Below, piece by piece: positions 50,901 through 61,400 of a DNA stretch of 64,000 nt. The notes below the pieces were generated by a model. It saw nothing but the letters and a program-made list of their open reading frames with translations, was not told the origin of the DNA and did no database searches. The translations under genes and the position numbers were made by a program. The stretch lies in assembly GCF_030936135.1 (NCBI RefSeq), contig NC_082616.1, forward strand, positions 12,521,001-12,585,000. Direction: 5' to 3'. The first letter of the stretch is position 1. Each line of letters begins with the position of its first letter. The stretch is from Gavia stellata. Taxonomy: Eukaryota; Chordata; Aves; Gaviiformes; Gaviidae.

Positions 50901-53900
50901 GGTGATCAGAGCCACACAACGCCCAGCTGTGGCTGCACACCGTGGGTTTGACGCAGCCAAATGCAGCGTCCGCGCGCCCAGGCACCAAGGGAGAGGAGGG
51001 ATGGACCCTCGCGGGCTCTCTCGAGGGCGCAGCCAGCTCCCGCCCGGGGGACGGGATAGGCGCTGCCCCAAGCCGCCAGCGAGGATGGGGCAGGCACAGA
51101 CAGGCAGGTCCGCACGCCCTCGCTCTGCAGGGCCGTGTCTCCCCGGAGCAGCAGGTGATGGGATGGACAGCCGAGGGCTCGGGAGGTGATTTCAGCCCAA
51201 GACGCTGCGTCTGCGAGGCACTGCAGATGCCCTGCCCGCTGCGGGTGCTGGGAAAAGGGCGAGAAAGGGTCCTCAGGAAACGAGCTCCAGGGAAGAAGAT
51301 CCATCCAGCAAGCAGGACTTTCAGGATTTGAGGAGTCCAATATGTTTAGTGGTTTTTTGCCGAAAAAGTAACACAAGGAAAACATACAGCCACAAGGAAG
51401 AATATTGTAAACGGTAACTGTCTGACGGTAATGGTCATCCTGTAAAGAGAGACAGCATGAAGGGAACCCTAAGGGTGGGTGGATGTCAGGTGCGGTGAGA
51501 ATAACACCCCCCCGCCCCCAAAGTCTGCCGTCGACTTTAGCACAAGCAAAACCCCCAAATCTGCCACAACGCCTCCCGCAGCGGCCGTGCCCCTGCGGCG
51601 GCACCGCCAGGCGCTCCTGCCCGCAAGCACCACTCCCCCTGAGCAAACACCCCGGCCATTAATTCCTGCCCACAATTACTTTTTAAGTGCTCGGAAAGGG
51701 AGACGCACACCCACCCAGGCGCAGGCAGCGAGACCAACATCTGCAGCAGGAGCAGAGATCTCTTTATGCCGCATAAATATCTTTCTTTCCCTGTGAACAG
51801 GCCATTTAGTGACACTTAAAACTACTAAATCTGGGGTTTATGTGGAAATGATTTTAGAGTGCACTGGAAACCCCAGGTTCCTTTTTCAATCTAACAACGT
51901 CTTTAGAAAGCAATTCTTTAAGCCTCCATTTCCAAGACCCTTTTAATCTCTGCAAATTATTGGTAAGAGCTGAATCACGGCAAACTGCCATCAACTGTGA
52001 TCACAACACTGTAACTGGGCAATGAGCGACTATCGCTGATTATTTAGAAGAAACTATTGCTTTTAGGCAAGCTGCCACAGAAATAAATTAGCATTTATAC
52101 TGGATTATTGAAAAACGCCAAAAAAAAAAAATCAGCCTCTATCTATATGTCAATTGTGTCTTGCCAAGGTCAATATCTGTACTGTAATAGGCACGGTCTC
52201 AAATAGCACGAACAACTTATGTGTGGAAATGAGCACCGTACGGCCAAACTATGTCATTATTATCAGAAAGACAAACTGATCTCTGAAATAACATCTGCAC
52301 TCCCACAGCTTTAAATAAAGGTGACCTTCTGGGGAAGGTGTGTAACCAAGAAGCTAGGAAAATAATTCAAAAAAATTAAAACCTAATAGTTTGACTTCTC
52401 GGTAGGTTCTTTCCTATCGCTGTCAGCCTTAATGCATTTGTTATGTCTCTTTTGAAAATCTGCTTTTGAAACTACTTTGCTTGAAAGCTGCAGCTTGATC
52501 TTCCCAGGCTATGGGAGGACACGGTCCATCATTGCCTGGCACTTCCAGGTAATGACTGATTAAGCCAGAAAAATATACATTCTGTTAATGAGGATGATTA
52601 AGGGATTTTTTTGTGAAACGTGCCGTATCAATAGGATTTTCTTTACCACCAGTCCAGCACGTTCTAACGGAACGAAACATCTTCTCCCTGCCAGAAAATC
52701 CAGTCACTGAAGTTGAACTGGAACAAAGGAGTGTGTTGGGTTTCTGCTGAAGTAAAACAGCAAAGGCAAAAATCACCTTGATACTTCATTTCAACGAGGA
52801 CCAAATATTTGATACTGACCCTGCCAAAAGGCTCCGTTTCAGGAAAGCTCCAATGCCCGGTTTAGGAAATTATGAAAGCCTTCATTGCAATGGCACGCTT
52901 TTATAAAAAAAAAAAAATCATGCTACTGATGTGGGAAAAATTCTGGGGCGTTTTCAGCGCAAAATAAACATAAGGAATTTTGTTGGCTGCATTTCTTCCA
53001 GCTCCCCCCAGGCTGTGCTTCCCCTTCGGCTCTGCAAGGGGAGGCAGGGAGGGGCGGCCTCTGCCCGCGGGGAAGCGGGCGAGGGGTTCCCCCGGCCCTG
53101 GAGGGGCCAGCGGGCGGGAGACCCGGGTCAGTCCCTGCTGCACGCCCAGGGACCCGCCACAGACCTCGAGAGCCCCTCCCAGCCCCGTCACTGGTGAAAC
53201 ACCCCGCATCGCTCCTCGTCCCGGCTCCTCTAACAGGAGTTTGGCCGTGGCTGTTGTGTTGGGGGTCGTTTTCCTACCGGCTCACCCTTCTGGGCCGCTC
53301 TCCCGCTGGGCAGACCCCTTGTATTTCACTGCGCGTGCACAAGGTCCCCAGGGAAATGTCTGGGTGCGTAAGCGGAGGCCGCAGGTGCTGGAACCATGCC
53401 CGTCGCTCCAGTCCTCATGGACCACCTCGTTTGTGTCACCCGGTGACACCTGCCAGGCTCACGTGCACGGGGCCAGTCCTGCTCAGCCCTTCACCTTATT
53501 TCTCCCTGGTTGGTTACCAAAGCAGCACCGAGGCCTTACCGAGACCCCAAACCTCCTCCCTGCCCCAGCGGCTTGCAGGGAATCATCCCCGGGACACCAG
53601 GAGCAGCCTCTCCCCTCCCCAGAGCGGAGCAGGATCACCGCTCACCGCCTCTCCGGCCAACCTCCATCCACCCCCCTCCCGGGGTCCCACCTGCACAGAG
53701 CCGGGGCGGCTGCGGGGTCCTTGGTTTGCCAAGCTGCAGGTTAACCCCAGGGCTGCCTCCCCGCAGGGCTGACTGGGGTCCCCCTCCCTCCTCCCGCCTG
53801 GCCGGGGGGGCTCAGGCCTGATCCCCACCCGCTGGGGCGATGCCACCTGCCCCGACGGCAAAGGGGCGCCTCTGCATCCGGGGAGGACGGAGTTTCCAGC

Positions 53901-54611
53901 AGCTCCAAAAGGGACAGAAAACTCTCTCCAGGAAAAAACCACAATAAAATACAACTGTCAGCCTTTTGAGGAAGACTCTGGTGAAGTAAGAGCTGAGCTC
54001 AGGCGATGCTCAGCAGCGCGCGGTGAGTGCGGCTGCACCTCGGGCACCTGGAAGCACCCCGGGCTGGTGGGCGCAGGCAGCGGGGGCTCTGCTGCGGGGC
54101 CCGCAGGGCGAGCGGGCAGAGCTGTGGCCCCCCAGGGACGTCCGGACAGGCAGGCGGGTCTCACGGGTGGGCACCTCCAGCCGCAGGGGCAGAGCGCTGC
54201 GAGAGGGGTGGCAGCAGCGGCGGGCAGCGATGGAGGCGTTTTTAAAACGTTGTGTTGAAGCTGGGAGGGGGAAAACAGGCATGGGACAATAATAATGCAG
54301 GTGCCAGGAACTCCGCCTGAACTGTGGGAAAATTGCAACTGGATAAAGTGTTGCGGGTAAAATTGGCGGGGAGTGGGAGTTTCGGAGAGACGAACAGCCA
54401 GAGCAGTAGCGCCTGCAGAGGTCTGAACGTGTTTAAGTACGGCCCTGCACCGGCTTCGGAGTCTAAGGGGGGAAGCACAAACTTGGAGAAGCACAACTGT
54501 CCTTGCTCTGATTTTTTGTCTTTTATTTTTCTTTGATAATCACCCCAGCGCTGGAGGTGCTTTGCCCAGCAGCTATAACCAAAGGGGTGAGGGAAAGGAT
54601 GGGGTATGGTG
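50901..54611. other. Intergenic region, fourth part, approaching NKX2-4; no gene seen
   Basis: 50900-51800 is moderately GC rich. 51800-52990 is AT rich and complex (a possible regulatory element at about 52080-52330, with TGTCAATTGTGTC and GTCATTATTATC). 53000-54250 is GC rich. Nothing coding is recognised. Confidence 0.6.
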
Positions 54612-55020
54612 AAGGGAAGGGAAGGGATAGGGAAGGGATAGGGAAGGGAAGGGAAGGGAAGGGAAGGGAAGGGAAGGGAAGGGAAGGGAAGGGAAGGGAA
54701 GGGAAGGGAAGGGAGGGATAGGGAAAGGGAAGGGAAGGGATAGGGAAGGGGAAGGGATAGGGAAAGGGAAGGGATAGGGAAGGGATAGGGGAAGGGAAGG
54801 GAAGGGATAGGGAAGGGGAAGCGGAAAGGAAGGGAAGGGATAGGGAAGGGAAGGGAAGGGAAGGGAAGGGAAGGGAAGGGAAGGGAAGGGAAGGGAAGGG
54901 AAGGGAAGGGAAGGGAAGGGAAGGGAAGGGAAGGGAAGGGAAGGGAAGGGAAGGGAAGGGAAGGGAAGGGAAGGGAAGGGAAGGGAAGGGAAGGGAAGGG
55001 AAGGGAAGGGAAGGGAAGGG
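54612..55020. repeat. (GGGAA)n pentanucleotide array, ~410 bp
   Basis: GGGAA repeats with interspersed GGGATA and GGGGAA variants in the left half and a perfect run of about 35 units at 54843-55020. The purine strand is +. The array ends abruptly at CCCGGGCCC, 1.76 kb upstream of the NKX2-4 start codon. Its true length may differ because of assembly collapse. Confidence 0.95.
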
Positions 55021-56780
55021 CCCGGGCCCGAGGTGCGGGACATCCCCGGCTCCTCAAAACAGGGCTCAGCCCCTCTCGGAGCAGGACATGGGGAGGGCGG
55101 CCAGTGCCTCCCGGGCCGGCCCCGGACAAACAGCGGGAGCGGACAGAGGCGCGCCCGGGGGGTGCAGTGCAGGTGCTGTTTACCGCAGGCACCGAGTTCT
55201 GTTTGGACGGAAAGCGCAGCTCTACTGGTCCCCACGCGCAAGGGCTGGGCGCGGACGGGTGCACCAGCCTGTGCGGGTGGGGTGGCACCCCCCGGCCCCC
55301 CAGGGCACCCCGGGCCCCCCAGGGCACCCCCCGGCCCGGCTGGGCGCGGGGCAGGCAGCGCCAGCGGGAGCGAGCAGGTCGGGGGCAGCGTGCGGCCGTT
55401 TCAGCGGGCGCACCCACCAGCGAGGCAAACCCGCGGGCTCCGGCGGCGTTTGTGCGGGATCAGCTCGCCGCTGCGGAGCTCGCCGCCCGCCCGGGTGCGC
55501 GCACATACAGCCCTGTATAGGCGGAGCGCGTGTATCCGCGCAGAGATGCGCGGAGCTCTGACTGCCGCCCGCAGGTGGGCACCGCCCGGCCGCCCCGTCG
55601 CGTCGGCCCGGGGCAGAGGGAGCAGAGACCGCCTGCAGCACCCCACGGCCCCCCGGAACGGGCGAGCGCCCGGGCCGCCCCCGCCCCGCACGGGCTGGCG
55701 GTGCGGAGCCCCGCTGCCCCGGCCCGGGAGGGCAGGGGGAAAGTTTGGCCGGGGGGTCGGGCCGCGCCCCGTCCTCTCAGCCTGCAAAGGGCCGTCAAAG
55801 AGGCCGCTCAGCGCCCTCCTGCCCGCCGGGAGCGGCAGGGGATGGGCAGGAGGCAGCCCCGGCCGCTGCCCCCCGACGGGCGCCGGGTCCCGCTGCAGGA
55901 GCCTCCGCAGCCGCAGCCCGGGGCGGGGGGAGCGCGTCCCGCGTCGGCCCCGGCCCCCAGCCGGGGGCACGGGCAGCCCCCAGGGAGCATTTCGTTGTCG
56001 CAAAACCAACGAACAACGACCAAAAAGACCCCAAAACCAAACCGCAAACGAAGCATCATCTCGGAAAGGGCCGCCGGCGCTGCGCGGGTCTCCGCCCGGG
56101 CCCGCACCCCGGCGGGAGAGGCTCCGGCGAGCGGCGGCCCCGGGGCTCTGTCCCGCCGCCCCGAGGGGCCGGGGCCAGCCCGATCCCGTGCCTCGGCTCG
56201 GAGCCGCACACCGCCGGGAGCCGGGCCGGGAGAGGGGTTTCCCCGGCTCCTGCCGTCGGGTCCGCGCCGTCGGGTCCGGGTCGGCGCCGCAGCCGTCGCG
56301 CTGCCCCGGGGCGGTTTATTTTGGGACGCACTCCCACCACACACACCCCCGAGGTGCGGTCCGCGCCCCGCGCCCGTACCGAGCAGCGCGCCGCGGGGGG
56401 AGCGCGCAGGTACTTACGCGCGAGGGCCGCGGGGCTCGGCCCGGGCCGGGGCCGCTCGGAGCCGCTCCGGCGCTGCCCCGGGGCGTCCGGGCTTAAGAGC
56501 CGTCCGGCGGGCGCGGGACAATGGCCGGGAGGAGGGGGCCGGGGAGGGCGGCGGGAGGCGGGGAGGGGACGGGGCCGCCCGCCGCCGCTCTCCCCCGCCG
56601 GGCGCGCTCGCTCCGCCCCCCCGCGTCTGGCGTAAACCCGGCGCCGGGCTAAAAGAAACGGCGAGCTACCGGCGCCCGGGGCTGGTGGCCGCCGCGCCGC
56701 GCCTCGCCCGCGCACGGCTCGCCGGTGCCGGCGGCAGCGCCCGGCCCGGCCCGGCCCGTCCCGCCCCGCCCCGCCGCGCC
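55021..56780 (+). promoter_or_regulatory. NKX2-4: CpG-island promoter region of NKX2-4
   Basis: Very GC- and CpG-rich sequence between the (GGGAA)n array and the NKX2-4 start. No canonical TATA box is seen; TAAAAG at about 56650 is the only weak candidate. It contains a 3-copy tandem repeat of about 20 bp (55284-55339) and an AT-richer patch at about 55985-56065. The transcription start cannot be placed. Open frames crossing this region reflect GC content. Confidence 0.55.
55284..55339. repeat. GC-rich ~20-bp tandem repeat, 3 copies
   Basis: The units 55284-55303, 55304-55322 and 55323-55339 all begin GGCACCCC and carry GG(C)CCCC in the second half; the third is truncated. The repeat lies in the CpG island upstream of NKX2-4. 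Confidence 0.75.
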
Positions 56781-57912
56781 ATGTCGCTGAGCCCCAAGCA
56801 CACGACGCCCTTCTCGGTCACCGACATCCTCAGCCCGATGGAGGAGAGCTACAAGAAGTTCGGCGGCATGGACGGGGCGGGCGGGCTGGGCGCGCCCCTC
56901 GGGCCCTACCGCCAGCCGCCGGTGCCCGCCGCCGCCGCCGTGCCGCAGCACGTCGTGGCGGGCCCCACCGGGGCGGCCGCCTACCACATGCCCCACGGCG
57001 TCTCCCAGTTCCCGCACGGCGCCGTCGGGGGCTACTGCAACGGCGGGCTGGGCAACATGGGCGAGCTGCCCGCCTACCCCGAGGGGATGCGGAGCGGCGC
57101 GGCGGCGGGCGGCGGCTGGTACGGGGCCGGCGGCGACCCCCGCTACTCCAGCAGTAAGTGCGGGCGCGGGGCGGCGGGCGAGGGCGGGCGGGCGGGGGGA
57201 GCCGCGGCCCCCGACGGGGCGGCCGCCGGCGCTGAGCCGCCTGTCCCGCTCAGTCTCCAGGTTCATGGGCCCGTCGGCGGGGATGAACGTGACCGGGATG
57301 GGCGGCCTGAGCGGCATCGCCGAGGGCGCCAAGGCCATCGTGCCGCTCCACGCGGCCCCGCGGAGGAAGAGGAGGGTGCTCTTCTCCCAGGCGCAGGTCT
57401 ACGAGCTGGAGCGGCGCTTCAAGCAGCAGAAGTACCTGTCGGCGCCGGAGCGGGAGCACCTGGCCAGCCTCATCCACCTCACGCCCACCCAGGTGAAGAT
57501 CTGGTTCCAGAACCACCGCTACAAGATGAAGCGCCAGGCCAAGGACAAGGCGGCCGCCCAGCAGCTGCACCCCGACGGCGGCCTCTGCCAGCAGCACTCG
57601 CCGCGCCGCGTCGCCGTGCCCGTGCTGGTGAAGGACGGCAAGCCCTGCCCGCCGCCGGGCAGCGGCACCCCGGCCCCCGGGCAGCCCGCCCCCCCGCCCG
57701 CCGCCGCCTCCGCCGGGGCGCTGCCCGCCGCCGGCCCCGCCGCCCACCCGCACCCCGGCTCGCTGGGGCAGGCGGCCGACCTGGAGGAGCTCTCGCCCAG
57801 CCCGCCGGCGCTGCACGGCCAGGTGCCCGCCCTGGCCCCCATGGACTCGGCCGGCGTCGACTACAACGGCGGCATGGTCAGCCCCAACCTGCTCTACGGC
57901 AGGACGTGGTAA
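56781..57912 (+). CDS. NKX2-4: NK2 homeobox transcription factor NKX2-4 (two coding exons)
   Basis: The coding sequence is 56781-57153 joined to 57254-57912, giving 343 aa and ending in TAA. The donor GTAAGT starts at 57154 and the acceptor CAG ends at 57253; splicing gives the family junction RYSSISRFMGPS. Visible parts: N-terminus [13 protein letters not shown] with TN motif (FSVTDILSP, 11-19), [13 protein letters not shown] (68-80), [15 protein letters not shown] (85-99), homeodomain (about 161-220) with Tyr54 at residue 214, NK2-specific domain ([16 protein letters not shown], 241-256), a Pro/Ala-rich tail, [14 protein letters not shown]-like sequence and the end LLYGRTW. NKX2-1 is the closest alternative, but position beside NKX2-2 in the same orientation matches NKX2-4; NKX2-1 pairs with NKX2-8 elsewhere. 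The long polyalanine runs of mammalian NKX2-4 are missing. Known role: nuclear factor of ventral forebrain/hypothalamus, partly overlapping NKX2-1. The frame stays open far upstream, so the start rests on homology; it has G at -3. Confidence 0.93.
57154..57253 (+). other. NKX2-4: NKX2-4 intron, 100 bp
   Basis: A short GT-AG intron (GTAAGT to CGCTCAG), almost entirely G and C. It sits at the same position relative to the ISRFMGPS motif as in other NKX2-1/2-4 genes. Its length is not a multiple of three, so retention shifts the frame and removes the homeodomain. Confidence 0.92.
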
Positions 57913-58495
57913 TCCCCCCCCGCGCCCCGCCCCGCCCCGGCGTCGCCCCCGCCCTCCGGGACCGGACCCTCCCGGCCCCGACGGCCGCCCCGGCCCGGCG
58001 GCCCCGGCCTGCGGGGAGCCCCGACGGCCGCCCGTGGGCCGCCGCCTCCCCGCCTCGTCGGCGGCGCCCCCCGCCCTCCGGCCTCGCTTCGTTATTTGTA
58101 GCCTTCCCGGGTTGTGGAGACTCGGACCCGAAGGCAGAGCCGCAGCGGGGCGGGCGGCCCAGTGCGCGCACACGCGTGGGCGCAGGGCTGCGGGCGCGTG
58201 TCCCCGCGTGTGCGTGTCCCGGCGTGTGCGCGCGCGTTCGTGGCTCCGTGTCCCGTCCGCCTTCGGGCCGCCGGGGCCCGCCCGGGAGAGCCGCCCCGAC
58301 GGGGCGCCCGGCCGGCGCGGGGGAGCCGGGGGGGCGGCCGGGGGGGCGCGGGGCTCCGCTCCCGGCCCGGCCCCGCTCTCCGGCGGCAGAGCGCCGGCAG
58401 CCGAACCCCGCGGCACCCGGGAGCCCGCACCGGTGCGCGTATACCTTTACAGCCCCACTGAACGCGAACAATAAATCTTCTGAAGTGCAACTTAT
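57913..58495 (+). other. NKX2-4: NKX2-4 3' untranslated region
   Basis: This GC-rich sequence follows the NKX2-4 stop codon; its right limit is about 20 nt after AATAAA at 58470-58475. It includes a GTG/CGC-rich stretch (about 58165-58240). The last 60 nt switch abruptly to AT-rich sequence around the signal, typical of a 3' end. Confidence 0.6.
58470..58475 (+). terminator. NKX2-4: Candidate NKX2-4 poly(A) signal
   Basis: A canonical AATAAA 558 nt past the stop codon, in an AT-rich patch after about 550 nt of GC-rich DNA. A second AATAAA at 59115-59120, after a T run, is an alternative distal signal. Confidence 0.55.
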
Positions 58496-61400
58496 CTCGG
58501 CAGAATTAATTTTACAAGGGTGCCCCTGAAGTGCAATTTCATTATTATTTGATTGAAGGTAAATTGAGTTGTAACTGAAGGTCGAGGAGGCGGCGGGCGG
58601 CCGCTGCCTCTTGGAGGACGGGGAGCGCCGGGGAGCGGCTGGAGCGAGAGGCAGACCGAGGCCAAGCCCGGCAGCGGCGGAGGGCGCTGCGGCGGAAGAG
58701 CTCCGGGGCGCCGGGGCTGCGATTTAAGGGGGAAAACCGGTTTTATCGTTATTATTAATTATCGCTTAGTGAATGAACGTACGCGCGCGGACACGGTGCG
58801 CGTCCCGCGCAACCGCCGCAAGCGCCGGCGCTTCGCTCCGCGTCCGACGAGCTGCAGAGATCACCGAGACCCCCGTAATTCCCGGGCCCCCGCCCGGGGC
58901 TGGACCCCGCTTCCCCGCCGGGCGAGGGCGGGATCGGGCCCCGCGGGATCGGGTCCCGGGGCCGCCGGGCTGGAGGAGGAACGACGGAGAGCGGTGGGAC
59001 GGGTCGGGGCGGCGGGGTCTGTCCCCTCGCCTCTTCCCCGAGGAAAGCCAGCACACCGGGAAACGCTTCTCGGAAGTTTCCGGCAATTTTTCTTTCTTTT
59101 TTTTTTTTTTTTACAATAAAAGGAAACGTTGTTCTCAAGAATCGGCTGCTTCGTTCTCGGCGTACCGACGGCTGCGGTTTGACCGCCCCTGGACAAGCCC
59201 CCAGACCCCGTTTTTCCGCCTCCCTCTCAGCCGCCGAGGGGATTTCGTTCCGCGCCCCCCCCCCCCCGCCCCGGCTCCGCCATCCTCGGGGGGTCCGCTG
59301 GACCCCGGCCCCCCCGGGGCTTCCCCGGCCTCGGGCACCGCCGGGGCTCCGCGCCGCTCCCGGCTGCGCCGAGAAGGAACGACTCGGGGGCGGAAAACAG
59401 GGAATTCGGTCGCTGCGAGCCCAGGGGCCGGCTCCCGGCCCCCTTCCCAAGGGCCGTCCCGGGGGCCGGGAGGGAAAAGGGGGCGCCCCCCCCCCCCCCC
59501 CCCCGTTCCCCTCCCGGCTGCCGCCGCACGGGACCGCGCCCTCGGGGGACGGCGCGATGCGCGGGGACCCCCGCGGCTCCCCCCCTTCCACGGCCCGGCT
59601 CGCACGGAGCGTTTCTCGCCGCTGGCCCCCCCGGGGGGCGGCTCGCAGGCCGGGGATGGCCCTTGGGAAGGGGATGGGTCCGAGCCCGGCGGGGTGAGTG
59701 AGCCCCCCTCCAACCCCGCTAACGCAGGGTGGGACTGACTGACTCTTCAGCTGGGCTCCGGCTTGGGAAGCGTCCCTCTGGAGGGAGGTGGAGCAGTGTC
59801 AGGACTGCCGCGGGGACCCTGCTCCCGAGGCCCAGCCCGAGCATCCCAGCGGCTCCGGGGGCTGGAGCGCCCTGGGGGGCCGCATCTCCCGGGGCCGAGG
59901 GCAGGCTCCGCTCGGGAAGGCCAGCCAGCTTGGAGACTGGCGGGCGTCAGCCAAGGGGGAGAAGAGCTGGGCAAGGGGCAGCCTGCAGGGACAAGCTCTT
60001 CCCAAAGCGGCCCCCCCGAATGTTCATCCGGCCCCGTTTTCACACCCCCCACCCCCAAAGAGGGGGAGCGAGGGACAAAAGACCACTTGCACCCCGGGTT
60101 CATCCTCGGGAGCAGAGGGCACCTTCCGCGGTGTAAGGATGAGCCACCCCACTCCTTCCTCCAGCCTCGCGCTCAACTACCGCATTTGCATGAAAATTCA
60201 CGTTTGCTGCTGGTTTTGTTCTGCTGGAAAAGCAAAATTACTTTTTTGAGACCCAAATATTTTCCCGGCGAGGGAGAAGGCCCTTGGCAGGGGCTGATGG
60301 CGTTTCCCAGCTCCGGGGAGGGCGGCAACTCTTTGCATTACAATGAAGGATTCTGCTCCACCCTCAATCACTTGAAAATAATGAATCCAGTTTCATGATT
60401 TCTTCCTCCCAAGGTTACAGTGGTCTGGTCTTTTTCCTCGTTGCTGGTGATTAACATCTGGGCCCTCCAAGGAAGGGGCTGAACCACTACTCACGGGAGC
60501 GCCGTGCCTTGCGACCTCGCGTAGGGGCGACAGCAAAGCGCTGAAGTTTGCTGATGTGTACGATACATGTCTTTAATGGGAAAGTGCAGGTGTGGCACAA
60601 TAGAAAAATGTTGTATTAGCATTAACGCTGCTCATTTAAGGGGACGCTCTCGTCATTGTTTTTGATTAAACAAAGATTTTAAATGCCATTGTAGAGGCTG
60701 CGGGGAATTATTTTCCAAGAAATTAATAAACGTGTGTGCACAGAGGTATAGATAAAAGATACAGACATGTTCTGGAGGGGGTTGGAAATAAACCACTCAA
60801 TACTGCTCAGAATTTCAAAACCACTTTATAAAGCAAATAAAAATATTTACTGATTTGGTACACTCACACGGAAAATCCCTAGAAAGAGTGCTAAAAATGA
60901 ATGGAAACTCTGTACTTCGCGGCTATTTTAAATTATATATCAAAACAGACAAATACACCTTCCGTGCTTGTTTATGTTACAATAACAAAGTCAAAAACAG
61001 GCACAAGTTGTAAAAGTTGAAATGTTTTACTTCAAAGTCCAAAAAAACCTCCTCTCTGTGAGAAATTCAAGGAAGCATCTGACAAGGAATAGCGACAGTC
61101 GTGTCTTTAAACACCGTGCTCCGCAGGCTGCCTGCTGTGTCTTCCCCAGGAGTTAATAAAATCCGATTTCTATGCATTCTTTAAAACTCCGTGTCTGTTT
61201 TCAGGCTCTTATGTGTGAAGTAAAGGATGTTTGGAGTTCAGATTGACAGGCGCAGCTAAGCACAGCTTGTATACGTAATAAAGACAAACAGCACTCCTAC
61301 CTCATCAAATGTCTCACAGGCAAATTAGCAAGTCTAGTTTACTCGTATTTTGCAATACGCTATTTCCAAGCGACATAGCCCCCCCAAAAAAATAATGTTT

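Noticed and set aside
54242-55417. 391-codon minus-strand frame with Leu-Pro-Phe-Pro-Ser repeats
   Set aside because: It is the (GGGAA)n array read in frame; no protein family is recognised.
56781-57912. Identification as NKX2-1
   Set aside because: The protein is very similar, but NKX2-1 neighbours NKX2-8, while this gene neighbours NKX2-2 in the NKX2-4 position and orientation.
55530-58529. 999-codon open frame covering NKX2-4
   Set aside because: It reads the 5' flank, exon 1, the intron, and then exon 2 out of frame. The spliced 343-aa NKX2-4 explains the conserved parts; the rest is stop-poor GC-rich DNA.
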